Below are positions 17,155 to 25,116 of a DNA stretch of 64,000 nucleotides, piece by piece (position 1 is the stretch's first letter; the number at the start of each line of letters is the position of its first letter). The stretch is from Proteobacteria bacterium UBA7415. Its GTDB lineage: Bacteria > Pseudomonadota > Gammaproteobacteria > Arenicellales > Arenicellaceae. The stretch covers positions 124,001 through 188,000 of the forward strand of contig DKML01000031.1 of the NCBI GenBank assembly GCA_002470515.1, in the 5' to 3' direction. A program made the translations under genes and the position numbers. The notes below the pieces were generated by a model. The model made no database searches. It saw nothing but the letters and a program-made list of their open reading frames with translations, and had not been told where the DNA came from.

Positions 17155-18575
17155 GTGTGAAATCGTTCAACCCATTTCAGAAGTCCATGTGGTTGGTTAT
17201 TGCGTTTCCAGTTACCAGCAACAAATTTGTTTGCTTCAGCCAAACTAGGATAAAGGTGTATCGTACCTAAAATCTTATTCAAACCGAGGTTGTGCTTCAT
17301 AGCTAAGACATATTCAGATATAAGATCACCCGCATGGTGCCCCACAATGGTCACACCCAATACCTTGTCTTTACCTTTTGGCGTTATCACCTTAACAAAC
17401 CCGTGCGCTTCGCCGTCGGCGATTGCTCGGTCTAAATCATCTATCCCATAGCGAGTCACTTCATAAGACAACTTCTGTTCTTGTGCTTCACGTTCGTTAA
17501 TACCCACCCTAGCAACTTCGGGCATTGTGAACGTGGCCCAAGGGATAACTCGATAGTCCACCTTAAATTTTTTGGCGAATCCAAACAAAGCATTTACCGT
17601 AGCAAACCATGCTTGGTGAGACGCGGTATGCGTAAACTGATAAGGTCCTGTGATATCGCCACAGGCAAAAATATTCGGTACCGCAGTACGCAAGTAATCA
17701 TCTGTTTCGATGGTGCCATTGCGCCGTAATTTAATACCTAACTTATCTAGGCCCATACCGTCAGTATTGGCTTTACGACCAACGGCTATCAGTACCTCAT
17801 CAAAAACCACTTCGACCTGGCCCGATTCAGCTTCACAGATGAGCGTCTTCTCGCGACTATTCTTAAACTCAACGGCCTTGTGCCCTGTGAGTACTGTAAT
17901 ACCGTCAGACTCAAAGCGTGATCGTATATGCTCGGCAACGTCGCTGTCTTCTCGTCCCATCAACTGATCCATCATTTCAACGATAGTTACTTGGGTGCCT
18001 AACTTAGCAAACGCTTGACTCAACTCACAGCCTATAGGGCCGCCGCCAAGAACCAGCAAACGTTTAGGCTGTTCTTTTACTTCCCATACAGTGTCAGACG
18101 TAAGATAACCAACTTCATCCAACCCTGTTATCGGAGGCACAAAGGGTCTAGCACCCGCTGCAATAATAATGTTCTTGGTGCTGATAGTACGATCCCCCAC
18201 TTGCACGGTGTAACGATCGATTATATGAGCCTCGCCCATAACGCACTCGACGCCTAAGCCAGTAAAACGCTCGACAGAATCATGTGGCTCAATGGTTGCA
18301 ATAACATCCTGCACTCGTTGCATAACAGCCTTGAAATCCGCTTTCACCTCAACTTTAGCTAAACCAAATTCGGTAGCCCGTTGCATATAGTTGGCGATTT
18401 TTGCTGATCGCAACAATGCTTTACTTGGTACACAGCCTGTATTTAGGCAATCACCTCCCATCTTGTCGCGTTCAATTAAGATTACCTTGGACTTAACGGC
18501 TGCAGCAATCAGAGCTGAAACCAAACCGCCTGACCCCGCCCCAATGACCACTATATTGGCTTCGTATTTACTCAT
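17139..18575 (-). CDS. FAD-dependent pyridine nucleotide-disulfide oxidoreductase (MerA/Lpd-like)
   Basis: Class I flavoprotein disulfide reductase, 478 residues. It shows the N-terminal FAD Rossmann motif VVIGAGSGGL, the redox-active pair in GGDCLNTGCVPSK, an NAD(P) fold (LLVLGGGPIGCEL), the second FAD motif PNIFACGDITG and a dimerisation domain with HLYPSLAEAN. The normal Lpd active site is HxxHxHPT-E; here the equivalent is TIHLYPSLAE, as in MerA-like and uncharacterised relatives. There is no N-terminal heavy-metal domain and no mer genes, so mercury reduction is not supported. A VTT membrane protein gene lies 56 nt upstream; in some bacteria I recall the two domains as a single fused protein. 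Confidence 0.85.
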   Translation of the reverse strand: MSKYEANIVVIGAGSGGLVSALIAAAVKSKVILIERDKMGGDCLNTGCVPSKALLRSAKIANYMQRATEFGLAKVEVKADFKAVMQRVQDVIATIEPHDSVERFTGLGVECVMGEAHIIDRYTVQVGDRTISTKNIIIAAGARPFVPPITGLDEVGYLTSDTVWEVKEQPKRLLVLGGGPIGCELSQAFAKLGTQVTIVEMMDQLMGREDSDVAEHIRSRFESDGITVLTGHKAVEFKNSREKTLICEAESGQVEVVFDEVLIAVGRKANTDGMGLDKLGIKLRRNGTIETDDYLRTAVPNIFACGDITGPYQFTHTASHQAWFATVNALFGFAKKFKVDYRVIPWATFTMPEVARVGINEREAQEQKLSYEVTRYGIDDLDRAIADGEAHGFVKVITPKGKDKVLGVTIVGHHAGDLISEYVLAMKHNLGLNKILGTIHLYPSLAEANKFVAGNWKRNNQPHGLLKWVERFHTWRRG

Positions 18576-18631
18576 TATTTACACCCCATAAAACGTTTCT
18601 TACATAGCCATTTAGCTACATCTAATCTTAT

Positions 18632-19324
18632 TTACTTAATGTCTATTGCAACTGAACGAGCCCGCAACCAGTTCATTATGTGCTTTGCAATAATTGGGAA
18701 AGTCCCCAATAGCACGAACGCAATCAACAATTGAGGAGACACGATATCGCCAAGCGACTCAATCTGTGCCAATTGCGTACCGGCATAAACGTACACTGCT
18801 GTTCCAGCCAACATGCCGATCTGACTCGCCCAATAGAACGTCGTCGTTTTAAGGCGTGTTAATGCCAACAGCGAATTCACCATGAAAAACGGAAACAGGG
18901 GTACCAAGCGCAAACCAAATACATACAACGCACCTTCGCGCTCAATACCTTGGTTAATTGCGCCTAAGCGATCACCAAACTTAGTTTGGATTGTGTCGTG
19001 AAACAAGAAACGCGTTAGTAAAAATGCAATCGTTGCGCCTATTGTACTGGCGAATGAAGCTAAGATGAGTCCAGTTGTAAAACCGAAAATTGCTCCGCCC
19101 GCGAGAGTCAGAATGGCAGCCGCTGGCAAAGCGAATGCTGCAACAATCAAGTAGATGCTAAAATAGGCTATAGCCACCAACGTTGGGTTAGCTTGATAGA
19201 ATTGGTCTAACTGTTGTTTTTGCGCTTTTAAACTTTCAAGATTTAAATAGCTTTGTCCATCAAAGTAAAAGAATGCGCTAAGGAGTGAGACGAATATCAG
19301 AACGATAAATATTTTTGTTTTCAT
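18632..19324 (-). CDS. TVP38/TMEM64 (VTT-domain) membrane protein
   Basis: Polytopic inner-membrane protein of the DedA/VTT superfamily, 230 residues. An N-terminal anchor is followed by the VTT core: LAGGAIFGFTTGLILASFAS, then GLRLVPLFPFFMVNSLLALT and GMLAGTAVYVYAGTQLA, with the re-entrant-loop glycines and prolines in place. VTT proteins are linked to lipid scrambling or proton-dependent membrane homeostasis. It lies just upstream of the MerA/Lpd-like flavoprotein and is probably co-transcribed, suggesting a joint membrane redox function that is not yet defined. Confidence 0.87.
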   Translation of the reverse strand: MKTKIFIVLIFVSLLSAFFYFDGQSYLNLESLKAQKQQLDQFYQANPTLVAIAYFSIYLIVAAFALPAAAILTLAGGAIFGFTTGLILASFASTIGATIAFLLTRFLFHDTIQTKFGDRLGAINQGIEREGALYVFGLRLVPLFPFFMVNSLLALTRLKTTTFYWASQIGMLAGTAVYVYAGTQLAQIESLGDIVSPQLLIAFVLLGTFPIIAKHIMNWLRARSVAIDIK

Positions 19325-19480
19325 TTATTTAGTCTAAAGGTAATGTAGCCTAGATGTTAGTCGCTGGATCGCATGCAGTCCGTTTGTACCTGTATAGGCG
19401 TGATGTGATTTAATTTAAGAGAAACTCTCGTATATTATGACCGACAATAGCCTACATCGCTTTCCCTCAGTTGTGCATTT

Positions 19481-19529
19481 GTTCTCAGAACCTAGGCAAC
19501 GCACGTCTGCATTCATATTATCTGAGAAC
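19481..19529. promoter_or_regulatory. 9-bp inverted repeat upstream of the phosphopantetheinyl transferase
   Basis: GTTCTCAGA (19481-19489) and TCTGAGAAC (19521-19529) are exact reverse complements 31 nt apart, the second arm ending 14 nt before the ATG at 19544. It could be a split operator allowing DNA looping or a long-range mRNA hairpin hiding the ribosome binding site. Function unknown. Confidence 0.35.
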
Positions 19530-19543
19530 TAAGTCGCGCTCAT

Positions 19544-20419
19544 ATGCCTACTAACTCTATCATTCAACTCAACTGGAGCCACACCTCGGTGGCACAATTA
19601 CCAGCGCTAGAGTCCGGTGTAGTGTATGTCGTATACGTTCCTTTGTGTGTGAATGGCAAAAGTGTCCTTAGCGACAGTCAGCGCCTGATCGCGATTGAAC
19701 TGCTTAGCGATATTCAATGGGACCGCTTTGAACGCCGTCCTATCGGGCCAAGCAAAGAGAGTTATTTAACGGGTCGATATTACTTATTACAATTGCTGGC
19801 TCAGTTCTCGAAAATCCAGCCAGAGTCGATAACCCTAAGTTACAACCGACTAAACAAGCCGTTTTTAGAACCTAATCCACAAGGGCTAGAGTTTAACTTT
19901 ACAGACACTTCTATAGCTCGTGATATGCGGCATGGCGGTGGTATTGAGAGTGTTGGTCTTTTTGCGTTCACACTGAAATCGCACGTAGGGGTAGACATCG
20001 AGGCCGCACATAGAACAGCCGCTAGCGATAAAATAGCAGAGCGACGATTCACCGCCCATGAGCATGCTTTTTATACTAACGGCAGCGTCGGCGCTAATCT
20101 TAAAAATGAGAGCGCAAAAAAGCACGAAGAGCGTACGACTAAAGACGAGAGATTCCTCCATCTTTGGACGCGTAAAGAAGCGTTTGGAAAAGCCTGCGGT
20201 TTGGGAATCAACTTTAAGATGAATCAACTAAACCTAATGGCTAGCCCAGGTGCTGGCGACGCGCGCCTTGACCAACATGCATTCGAATACCAACAGCAGG
20301 CTTGGCGCTTGCAACAGTTCTACGGGCCACAAAATGAAATAGCGTGCATTAGTTACGCTGGTTCTCAGACGCTCGAGATTCAAGCCTTTCAAATAGACCC
20401 AGAGCTTGACTCAGCTTAA
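19544..20419 (+). CDS. 4'-phosphopantetheinyl transferase (Sfp-type)
   Basis: Transfers the phosphopantetheine arm of CoA to carrier-protein serines. 291 residues. The two hallmark motifs are present: VGVDIEAAHR (Mg2+-binding Asp-x-Glu) and FLHLWTRKEAFGKACGLGI (W-x-x-KEA). An N-terminal segment RYYLLQLLAQ resembles the Sfp group. A polar insert between the motifs (around NLKNESAKKHEERTTKDE) is unusual. No polyketide or peptide synthetase gene is nearby, so it may serve fatty-acid ACP or a distant cluster. Confidence 0.82.
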   Translation: MPTNSIIQLNWSHTSVAQLPALESGVVYVVYVPLCVNGKSVLSDSQRLIAIELLSDIQWDRFERRPIGPSKESYLTGRYYLLQLLAQFSKIQPESITLSYNRLNKPFLEPNPQGLEFNFTDTSIARDMRHGGGIESVGLFAFTLKSHVGVDIEAAHRTAASDKIAERRFTAHEHAFYTNGSVGANLKNESAKKHEERTTKDERFLHLWTRKEAFGKACGLGINFKMNQLNLMASPGAGDARLDQHAFEYQQQAWRLQQFYGPQNEIACISYAGSQTLEIQAFQIDPELDSA

Positions 20420-20466
20420 TTACGCTTAAATTAACCCTGCATAGTTAATAGTTAAGCAAATGCCGC

Positions 20467-21282
20467 CTAAAGATATTCTTTGATGAACGCTTTAAGCTGA
20501 ACAAACCACAAACCATACAATTCATGGACAGCGACGCCAGCCAAACCAAGGGCTCCTGTGTTCGGCATCCAGTACTTAAAGCTTGGATCACCCGTGGCGA
20601 TAATCAGCACATCGGCCGATGCGGGCGTTATGTTCACCCGTTCATTCAGTCGACTTCGCATTAAATACTTACTCCTAGGCATATGTATTGCTGATGTAAC
20701 CAATATTACGTCTAACGACTCTTTACTAAATTTGGGGTTATCTTTTAATAACAGCTCAAACTCAGCAATATTCTGTTCCGTTGTTCGACTTTTGGTTTCG
20801 ACCACTATTGCTTCTACTGGAACTCCCCAATCAATCAATAAGTCCCGAGCGTATTCCGACTCCGCAGCAATACCAGGTTGCTCAAATACATTGCCGCCCA
20901 GCAATACAACAAATGGCGCTTTGCCCGCCGCGTATAACTTGCTAGCGACCCAATAGCGATCACTCGCGCTGGTCAGTTGTACTCTATTGGCAGGCGGACT
21001 CGGCAGTCTAAGACCTCCACCCATCACGACAATGGCGTCGTGTGCGCCGTACGAATTCACGGGCTGTGGAGGGTTTTTCGCCTCAAGCCACGCTGTAAGC
21101 CCAACGGAAAAAATGGGAGTTGAAAACACCCAAAGAAGGATAAATCCGACAATCCAAAAACGCTTTGCCGCAATTGGCTTGCGCCGGATAAAGTAAAGAA
21201 AACCCAAACCGGCACAGACAAACACCAGCCCCAATGGGTACAAAAGCAGTGAGACAAATTTGATGATTGCAACAATATCCAT
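20467..21282 (-). CDS. YdcF/ElyC-family (DUF218) membrane protein
   Basis: Inner-membrane protein with a periplasmic DUF218 domain, 271 residues. Two N-terminal membrane helices (FVSLLLYPLGLVFVCAGL and FWIVGFILLWVFSTPIF) precede DAIVVMGGGLRL, the nucleotide-like fold motif, then SRTTEQNIAEFELLL and ILVTSAIHMPRS. ElyC/SanA/YdcF relatives affect envelope and peptidoglycan homeostasis. It converges with the phosphopantetheinyl transferase gene. The biochemical activity is unknown. Confidence 0.82.
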   Translation of the reverse strand: MDIVAIIKFVSLLLYPLGLVFVCAGLGFLYFIRRKPIAAKRFWIVGFILLWVFSTPIFSVGLTAWLEAKNPPQPVNSYGAHDAIVVMGGGLRLPSPPANRVQLTSASDRYWVASKLYAAGKAPFVVLLGGNVFEQPGIAAESEYARDLLIDWGVPVEAIVVETKSRTTEQNIAEFELLLKDNPKFSKESLDVILVTSAIHMPRSKYLMRSRLNERVNITPASADVLIIATGDPSFKYWMPNTGALGLAGVAVHELYGLWFVQLKAFIKEYL

Positions 21283-21300
21283 ACGACTACAGTAACAAGT

Positions 21301-21399
21301 TCAGGAACACTGCACGCCGACACTCATCTTTGACAACAGATAAGCAATAATCCCGAGCGTAAAGAGTAGGCTAAGTAATAGCCGAATGATACGATACAA
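21301..21399 (-). CDS. Possible small membrane protein (32 aa)
   Basis: A short reading frame reading MYRIIRLLLSLLFTLGIIAY and then LLSKMSVGVQCS, from a TTG at 21399 to a TGA at 21301. It has one clear hydrophobic helix with basic residues at the N-terminus. GGGGAG lies about 10 nt upstream of the TTG on the minus strand. It sits 18 nt upstream of the YdcF-like gene on the same strand, so it could be a leader gene of that unit. With no homology seen it may be chance. Confidence 0.25.
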   Translation of the reverse strand: MYRIIRLLLSLLFTLGIIAYLLSKMSVGVQCS

Positions 21400-21441
21400 A
21401 CCCCTTAAAGCTCCCCAAAATGCGATCGAATTAAGATTCTC

Positions 21442-22695
21442 ATGGACTTATTTAATTTTAAAGATGGCCGCGAAGGCTATTACGGCGAATATGGCGGCAC
21501 GTTTCTGCCCGAAATTCTTCACTCTACAATCGAAGAACTCAAACTCGAGTTTCGTAAAGCTAAGGACGACCCTGAGTTCTGGCAAGAGTTTATTCTACTC
21601 ATGCAGAACTATTCTGGCCGCCCGACCCCGGTAACCCATCTTGCTAATTTGTCAAAGCAGTTAGGCGGCGCTCAAATATATTTAAAGCGCGAAGACCTAA
21701 ACCATACGGGCTCCCACAAAATCAATAATGTGATGGGGCAAGGTCTGTTGGTTAAACGTATGGGTAAAACCCGCGTTATTGCCGAAACGGGGGCTGGTCA
21801 GCATGGCTATGCCACCGCCACCATGGCGGCTCGTTTTGGTTTTGATAGCCGCATTTATATGGGAGCTGTAGACGTTGCTCGCCAGCGCCCAAATGTGTTT
21901 TGGATGGAGAACATGGGGTCAGAGGTTATCGCTGTTACTGATGGCCAACAGACGCTCAAGGACGCGATTAACGAATGTCTTAGAGATTGGGTGACCAACA
22001 TGGACAACACCCATTACGTGCTTGGCACCGCGTGCGGCCCGCATCCATTTCCAGAAATGGTGAGCTGGTTCCAATCAGTCATCGGCAAAGAAGCTAGACA
22101 ACAGATGCTTGATTCTGCGGGTAAATTACCAGACCGCATCTTCGCCTGTGTTGGAGGCGGGTCTAATGCGATTGGTCTATTCCAAGGCTTTATGGACGAT
22201 AAAGACGTAGAACTGATCGGTTGTGAAGCAGGTGGTTTTGGTCCTGGCAAAGGAAACCACGCCGCACGCTTAGCGTACAAAGACGCCTCAGTAGGTGTAG
22301 CGCAAGGTATGAAAACCTACTTTCTGCAAAACGACGATGGCAATATGCTCGAAACTCATTCGGTAGCAGCGGGCCTTGATTATATTGGTGTAAATCCAGT
22401 GTTAGTCCATTTGTGGGAACAAGAACGAGTCCGCTTCGAAGCAGTAACCGATACGCAGGTCACCGAAGCATTGAAAATCAGCATGCGTACAGAAGGCATT
22501 ATTCCGGCATTAGAAAGCGCACATGGTTTTGCTCAAGCAATAATCGAAGCCGAAACGATGTCTAAAGATGATGTCATTTTAATCAATATGTCAGGCCGCG
22601 GTGATAAAGATATTTTCACAATCGCAGACGCCCTTGATGACAAACACTGGAAACAATTCATCCGACAGAAGGCAGAACAATATGGCCCTGAATGA
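21442..22695 (+). CDS. trpB: Tryptophan synthase beta chain
   Basis: PLP enzyme joining indole and serine to form tryptophan, 417 residues (family about 400). The PLP-lysine motif is KREDLNHTGSHKINN. Further marks are AETGAGQHGYATA, GGGSNAIGLFQGF and GCEAGGFGPGKGNHAA. The C-terminus has the GRGDKD phosphate-site motif. Its 3' end overlaps trpA by 14 nt, coupling 1:1 production of the alpha2-beta2 complex. No other trp gene is in the window. Confidence 0.97.
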   Translation: MDLFNFKDGREGYYGEYGGTFLPEILHSTIEELKLEFRKAKDDPEFWQEFILLMQNYSGRPTPVTHLANLSKQLGGAQIYLKREDLNHTGSHKINNVMGQGLLVKRMGKTRVIAETGAGQHGYATATMAARFGFDSRIYMGAVDVARQRPNVFWMENMGSEVIAVTDGQQTLKDAINECLRDWVTNMDNTHYVLGTACGPHPFPEMVSWFQSVIGKEARQQMLDSAGKLPDRIFACVGGGSNAIGLFQGFMDDKDVELIGCEAGGFGPGKGNHAARLAYKDASVGVAQGMKTYFLQNDDGNMLETHSVAAGLDYIGVNPVLVHLWEQERVRFEAVTDTQVTEALKISMRTEGIIPALESAHGFAQAIIEAETMSKDDVILINMSGRGDKDIFTIADALDDKHWKQFIRQKAEQYGPE

Positions 22696-23464
22696 ATATT
22701 TGAATGAACGCTTGGAATTAAAAAAGAGCGGAAAGAAACCAGCGCTGGTAATGACCCATGTTGTGTGCGGCTACCCTTCATTTGAAGAAAACTGGCAAGA
22801 GCTCGAAGTCATGCAAGAATTTGGCGTTGACTTGGTAGAGCTGCAATTTCCTTTTTCTGAGCCATCGGCTGATGGGCCGCTATTTGTTAAAGCCAATCAA
22901 CAGGCTATCGAAAATGGCGTGCATGTCGATGACTGCTTTGAGTTCATGCAGCGCGTAACCCAACACTTTGATTTTAAGGTCATTATGATGGGCTACTACA
23001 ACACGGTCTTTAAAACCGGGCATCGGGCCTTTTTACAACGTTTGAAAGACGCAGGCGGGTACGGGTTTATTCTCCCAGACCTTCCCATTGATGAAGCAGG
23101 CGAATTGCACAGCATAGCCACCGAATTAGATCTTGCGCCTATTGTTCTGATGACGCCAACTAACAGCGATGAACGCCTTGCGCATCTAGCTAAAAATGCC
23201 GATGGCTTTATTTATGCAGTAGCTCGTAAGGGCGTCACTGGGTCGAACACGACGATGGATCAAGAAGTCGCAGGATTTATTGCGCGTTGTAAGCAAGCAA
23301 CGGATTTACCAATAGCCGTAGGTTTTGGTGTAAGCACTTCCGCAGACATACATTTTATTGGTGAACATGCCGAAATTGCCGTTATCGGAACAGCTGCTCT
23401 AAAAGCCTGGGAAAGCGGCAAAGCGCCGGAGTTGCGAGCCTTTTTCGCACAACTTGAAGCCTAA
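22682..23464 (+). CDS. trpA: Tryptophan synthase alpha chain
   Basis: Cleaves indole-3-glycerol phosphate to indole and glyceraldehyde 3-phosphate, channelling indole to TrpB. 260 residues from the ATG at 22682; the open frame extends further upstream inside trpB, but MALNEYLNERLEL matches the usual length. Catalytic residues are visible: Glu in DLVELQFPFSEP and Asp in PSADGPLFVKAN. The phosphate-binding region reads AVARKGVTGSNT and ... AVGFGVSTSADI. Overlap with trpB is 14 nt. Confidence 0.95.
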   Translation: MALNEYLNERLELKKSGKKPALVMTHVVCGYPSFEENWQELEVMQEFGVDLVELQFPFSEPSADGPLFVKANQQAIENGVHVDDCFEFMQRVTQHFDFKVIMMGYYNTVFKTGHRAFLQRLKDAGGYGFILPDLPIDEAGELHSIATELDLAPIVLMTPTNSDERLAHLAKNADGFIYAVARKGVTGSNTTMDQEVAGFIARCKQATDLPIAVGFGVSTSADIHFIGEHAEIAVIGTAALKAWESGKAPELRAFFAQLEA

Positions 23465-23535
23465 TGTGGCATCGGAGCTAGAATTGAGCTACAACGTAGT
23501 TAGACCCCCTACAAAGCAATACTAAAAATTAGATC

Positions 23536-24768
23536 ATGCCTAGCGAAAAAACCACCCACTGTCCCAATTGCGGCGTCGAGATTGATGTTAACGAGTTGCT
23601 GTACCAAGAACTTGAGACTAAAGCTAAGGCGGAAATGTCAGCGCAGATTAATACCGAACGTAAAAAACTCGCCGAAAAAACAACTGCCATCGAGACACAA
23701 GCACAACAACTGGAAACAACCATAAGTGAGCGATTAAACCACGCTTTAGCCACTGAGAAGGCAAGCCTCGAAGCTAAGCTCAAGAGTCAGCTAGAAGACC
23801 AACAAGGCGGTCTAATAAAGGGTTTGCAAACGCAACTGCAAGAACAAGCTACAAAACTGACAGGGTTCAATCAGGCGCAACTCGAGATCGAAAAATTAAA
23901 ACACGAGAAGACCACTCTAAAGTCTGAAATAGAGTTAGACCTGCAACGCAAAATGGCAGCACAATTGCAAACCGAGCAAGCTGCGTTCAAAGCGAAAACT
24001 CAAGAAGAAATGTCTTTACGTGTTTCTGAGAAAGAGCAGGTAATCAATCAGTTGCGTGATCAATTAAACATCGCGCAACGAAAAGCCGAACAGGGTTCCA
24101 CACAGCTACAGGGCGAAGTTCAAGAACTCGTTATCGAAGACTGGTTACGCCAAGAGTTTCCGCAAGACCTGATTGAAGAGATCAAGAAGGGTCAGACGGG
24201 CGCCGACACGCTGCAACTTGTAAAAGGTGCAATTCAAGATGCGAGCGGCTCAATCTATTACGAAAGCAAAAGAACCAAAGCATTCTCGCCCGCTTGGATC
24301 CCCAAGTTTAAAGCAGACATCCAACAAAAAAACGCCGACATAGGCGTCCTTATTACTCAAACTATGCCCGACGGCATGGAGGGCTTAGGGCAAATCGACG
24401 GGGTCTGGGTGTGTTCCTTTTCTCAATTTAAGCACTTATCACGCGTATTGCGCGACTCTTTGATACAAGTGAGCAATGCACTCATGGTCTCTGACAACAA
24501 AGGCGACAAGATGGGTATGCTCTACGACTTTTTGACGGGCAATGAGTTTCGACTGCAAATTGAGTCGATTGTAGAGGGCTTTACCGAACTGAAATCAGAT
24601 TTAGAGCGCGAAAAACGCGCTATGCAAGGTGCCTGGAAAAGGCGCGAGAAACAGCTCGATCGAGTTTTACTCAACACCAACTATATGTACAACAGCATCA
24701 AAGGCATTGCTGGCAGTGCTGTTCAAGATATAGCCGCATTAGAACTACAGGATGAAGAAGACAATTAA
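23536..24768 (+). CDS. DUF2130-domain coiled-coil protein
   Basis: Cytoplasmic protein of 410 residues. A short zinc-ribbon-like N-terminus (HCPNCGVEID) is followed by a long coiled coil (about residues 25-190, rich in Glu, Lys, Gln, Ala), then the DUF2130 region beginning QELVIEDWLRQEFPQD. The segment SIYYESKRTKAFSPAWIPKF carries an E-x-K pair in the position expected for a PD-(D/E)xK nuclease-like fold, consistent with the family's assignment to that superfamily. The C-terminus is again helical. Function is unknown; a DNA-related role is inference. It stands alone, 71 nt after trpA. Confidence 0.75.
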   Translation: MPSEKTTHCPNCGVEIDVNELLYQELETKAKAEMSAQINTERKKLAEKTTAIETQAQQLETTISERLNHALATEKASLEAKLKSQLEDQQGGLIKGLQTQLQEQATKLTGFNQAQLEIEKLKHEKTTLKSEIELDLQRKMAAQLQTEQAAFKAKTQEEMSLRVSEKEQVINQLRDQLNIAQRKAEQGSTQLQGEVQELVIEDWLRQEFPQDLIEEIKKGQTGADTLQLVKGAIQDASGSIYYESKRTKAFSPAWIPKFKADIQQKNADIGVLITQTMPDGMEGLGQIDGVWVCSFSQFKHLSRVLRDSLIQVSNALMVSDNKGDKMGMLYDFLTGNEFRLQIESIVEGFTELKSDLEREKRAMQGAWKRREKQLDRVLLNTNYMYNSIKGIAGSAVQDIAALELQDEEDN

Positions 24769-24969
24769 ACGCCTAACCTAGTCAACATTAGCTCAGTGAA
24801 TTGAATCGATGCGTCAAAACCAAACATTTCAATACTGGCTTCGAATACTTGCTGGACTATTTGGTAGACTATAAAGATTGCTCAAACAACACTGGATTTA
24901 TCAGTTTTAGCGATAGAGGCATTTGGCTAAGGTATTATAGACTCGATGCAGTGCTAAACTACTATCTAC

Positions 24970-25116
24970 ATGAAGTCTAATAATTTAATTAGTAAAGGGA
25001 CCTTTCCAGTGTTTTCCGCGCTGTTGAGCTCGCTGTTAGTTTTAGCATTGCTTTTCGTATTAGTCCTGTAATTTAAATGGCGCTCGATAGAGCAAGATAT
25101 AGCAGATTCGTCTTTA
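24970..25116 (+). pseudogene. Detached 5' end of the OmpA/BON gene: membrane anchor cut off by an in-frame TAA
   Basis: From the ATG at 24970 the frame encodes MKSNNLISKGTFPVFSALLS and continues SLLVLALLFVLVL, an N-in transmembrane anchor, then hits TAA at 25069-25071. The same frame continues without other stops (FKWRSIEQDIADSSLLALNT...) into the OmpA/BON protein. The anchor plus juxtamembrane FKWR is what such a protein needs at its N-terminus, so the stop looks like a nonsense mutation or a sequencing error. No clear ribosome binding site precedes the ATG. Confidence 0.6.

Noticed and set aside
17139..18575. Mercuric reductase
   Set aside because: There is no MerT/P/R context, no N-terminal heavy-metal domain and no C-terminal Cys pair, so a mercury role is not supported.
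22601..22681. Upstream in-frame extension of trpA
   Set aside because: It lies wholly inside the 3' end of trpB; the ATG at 22682 gives the normal TrpA length.
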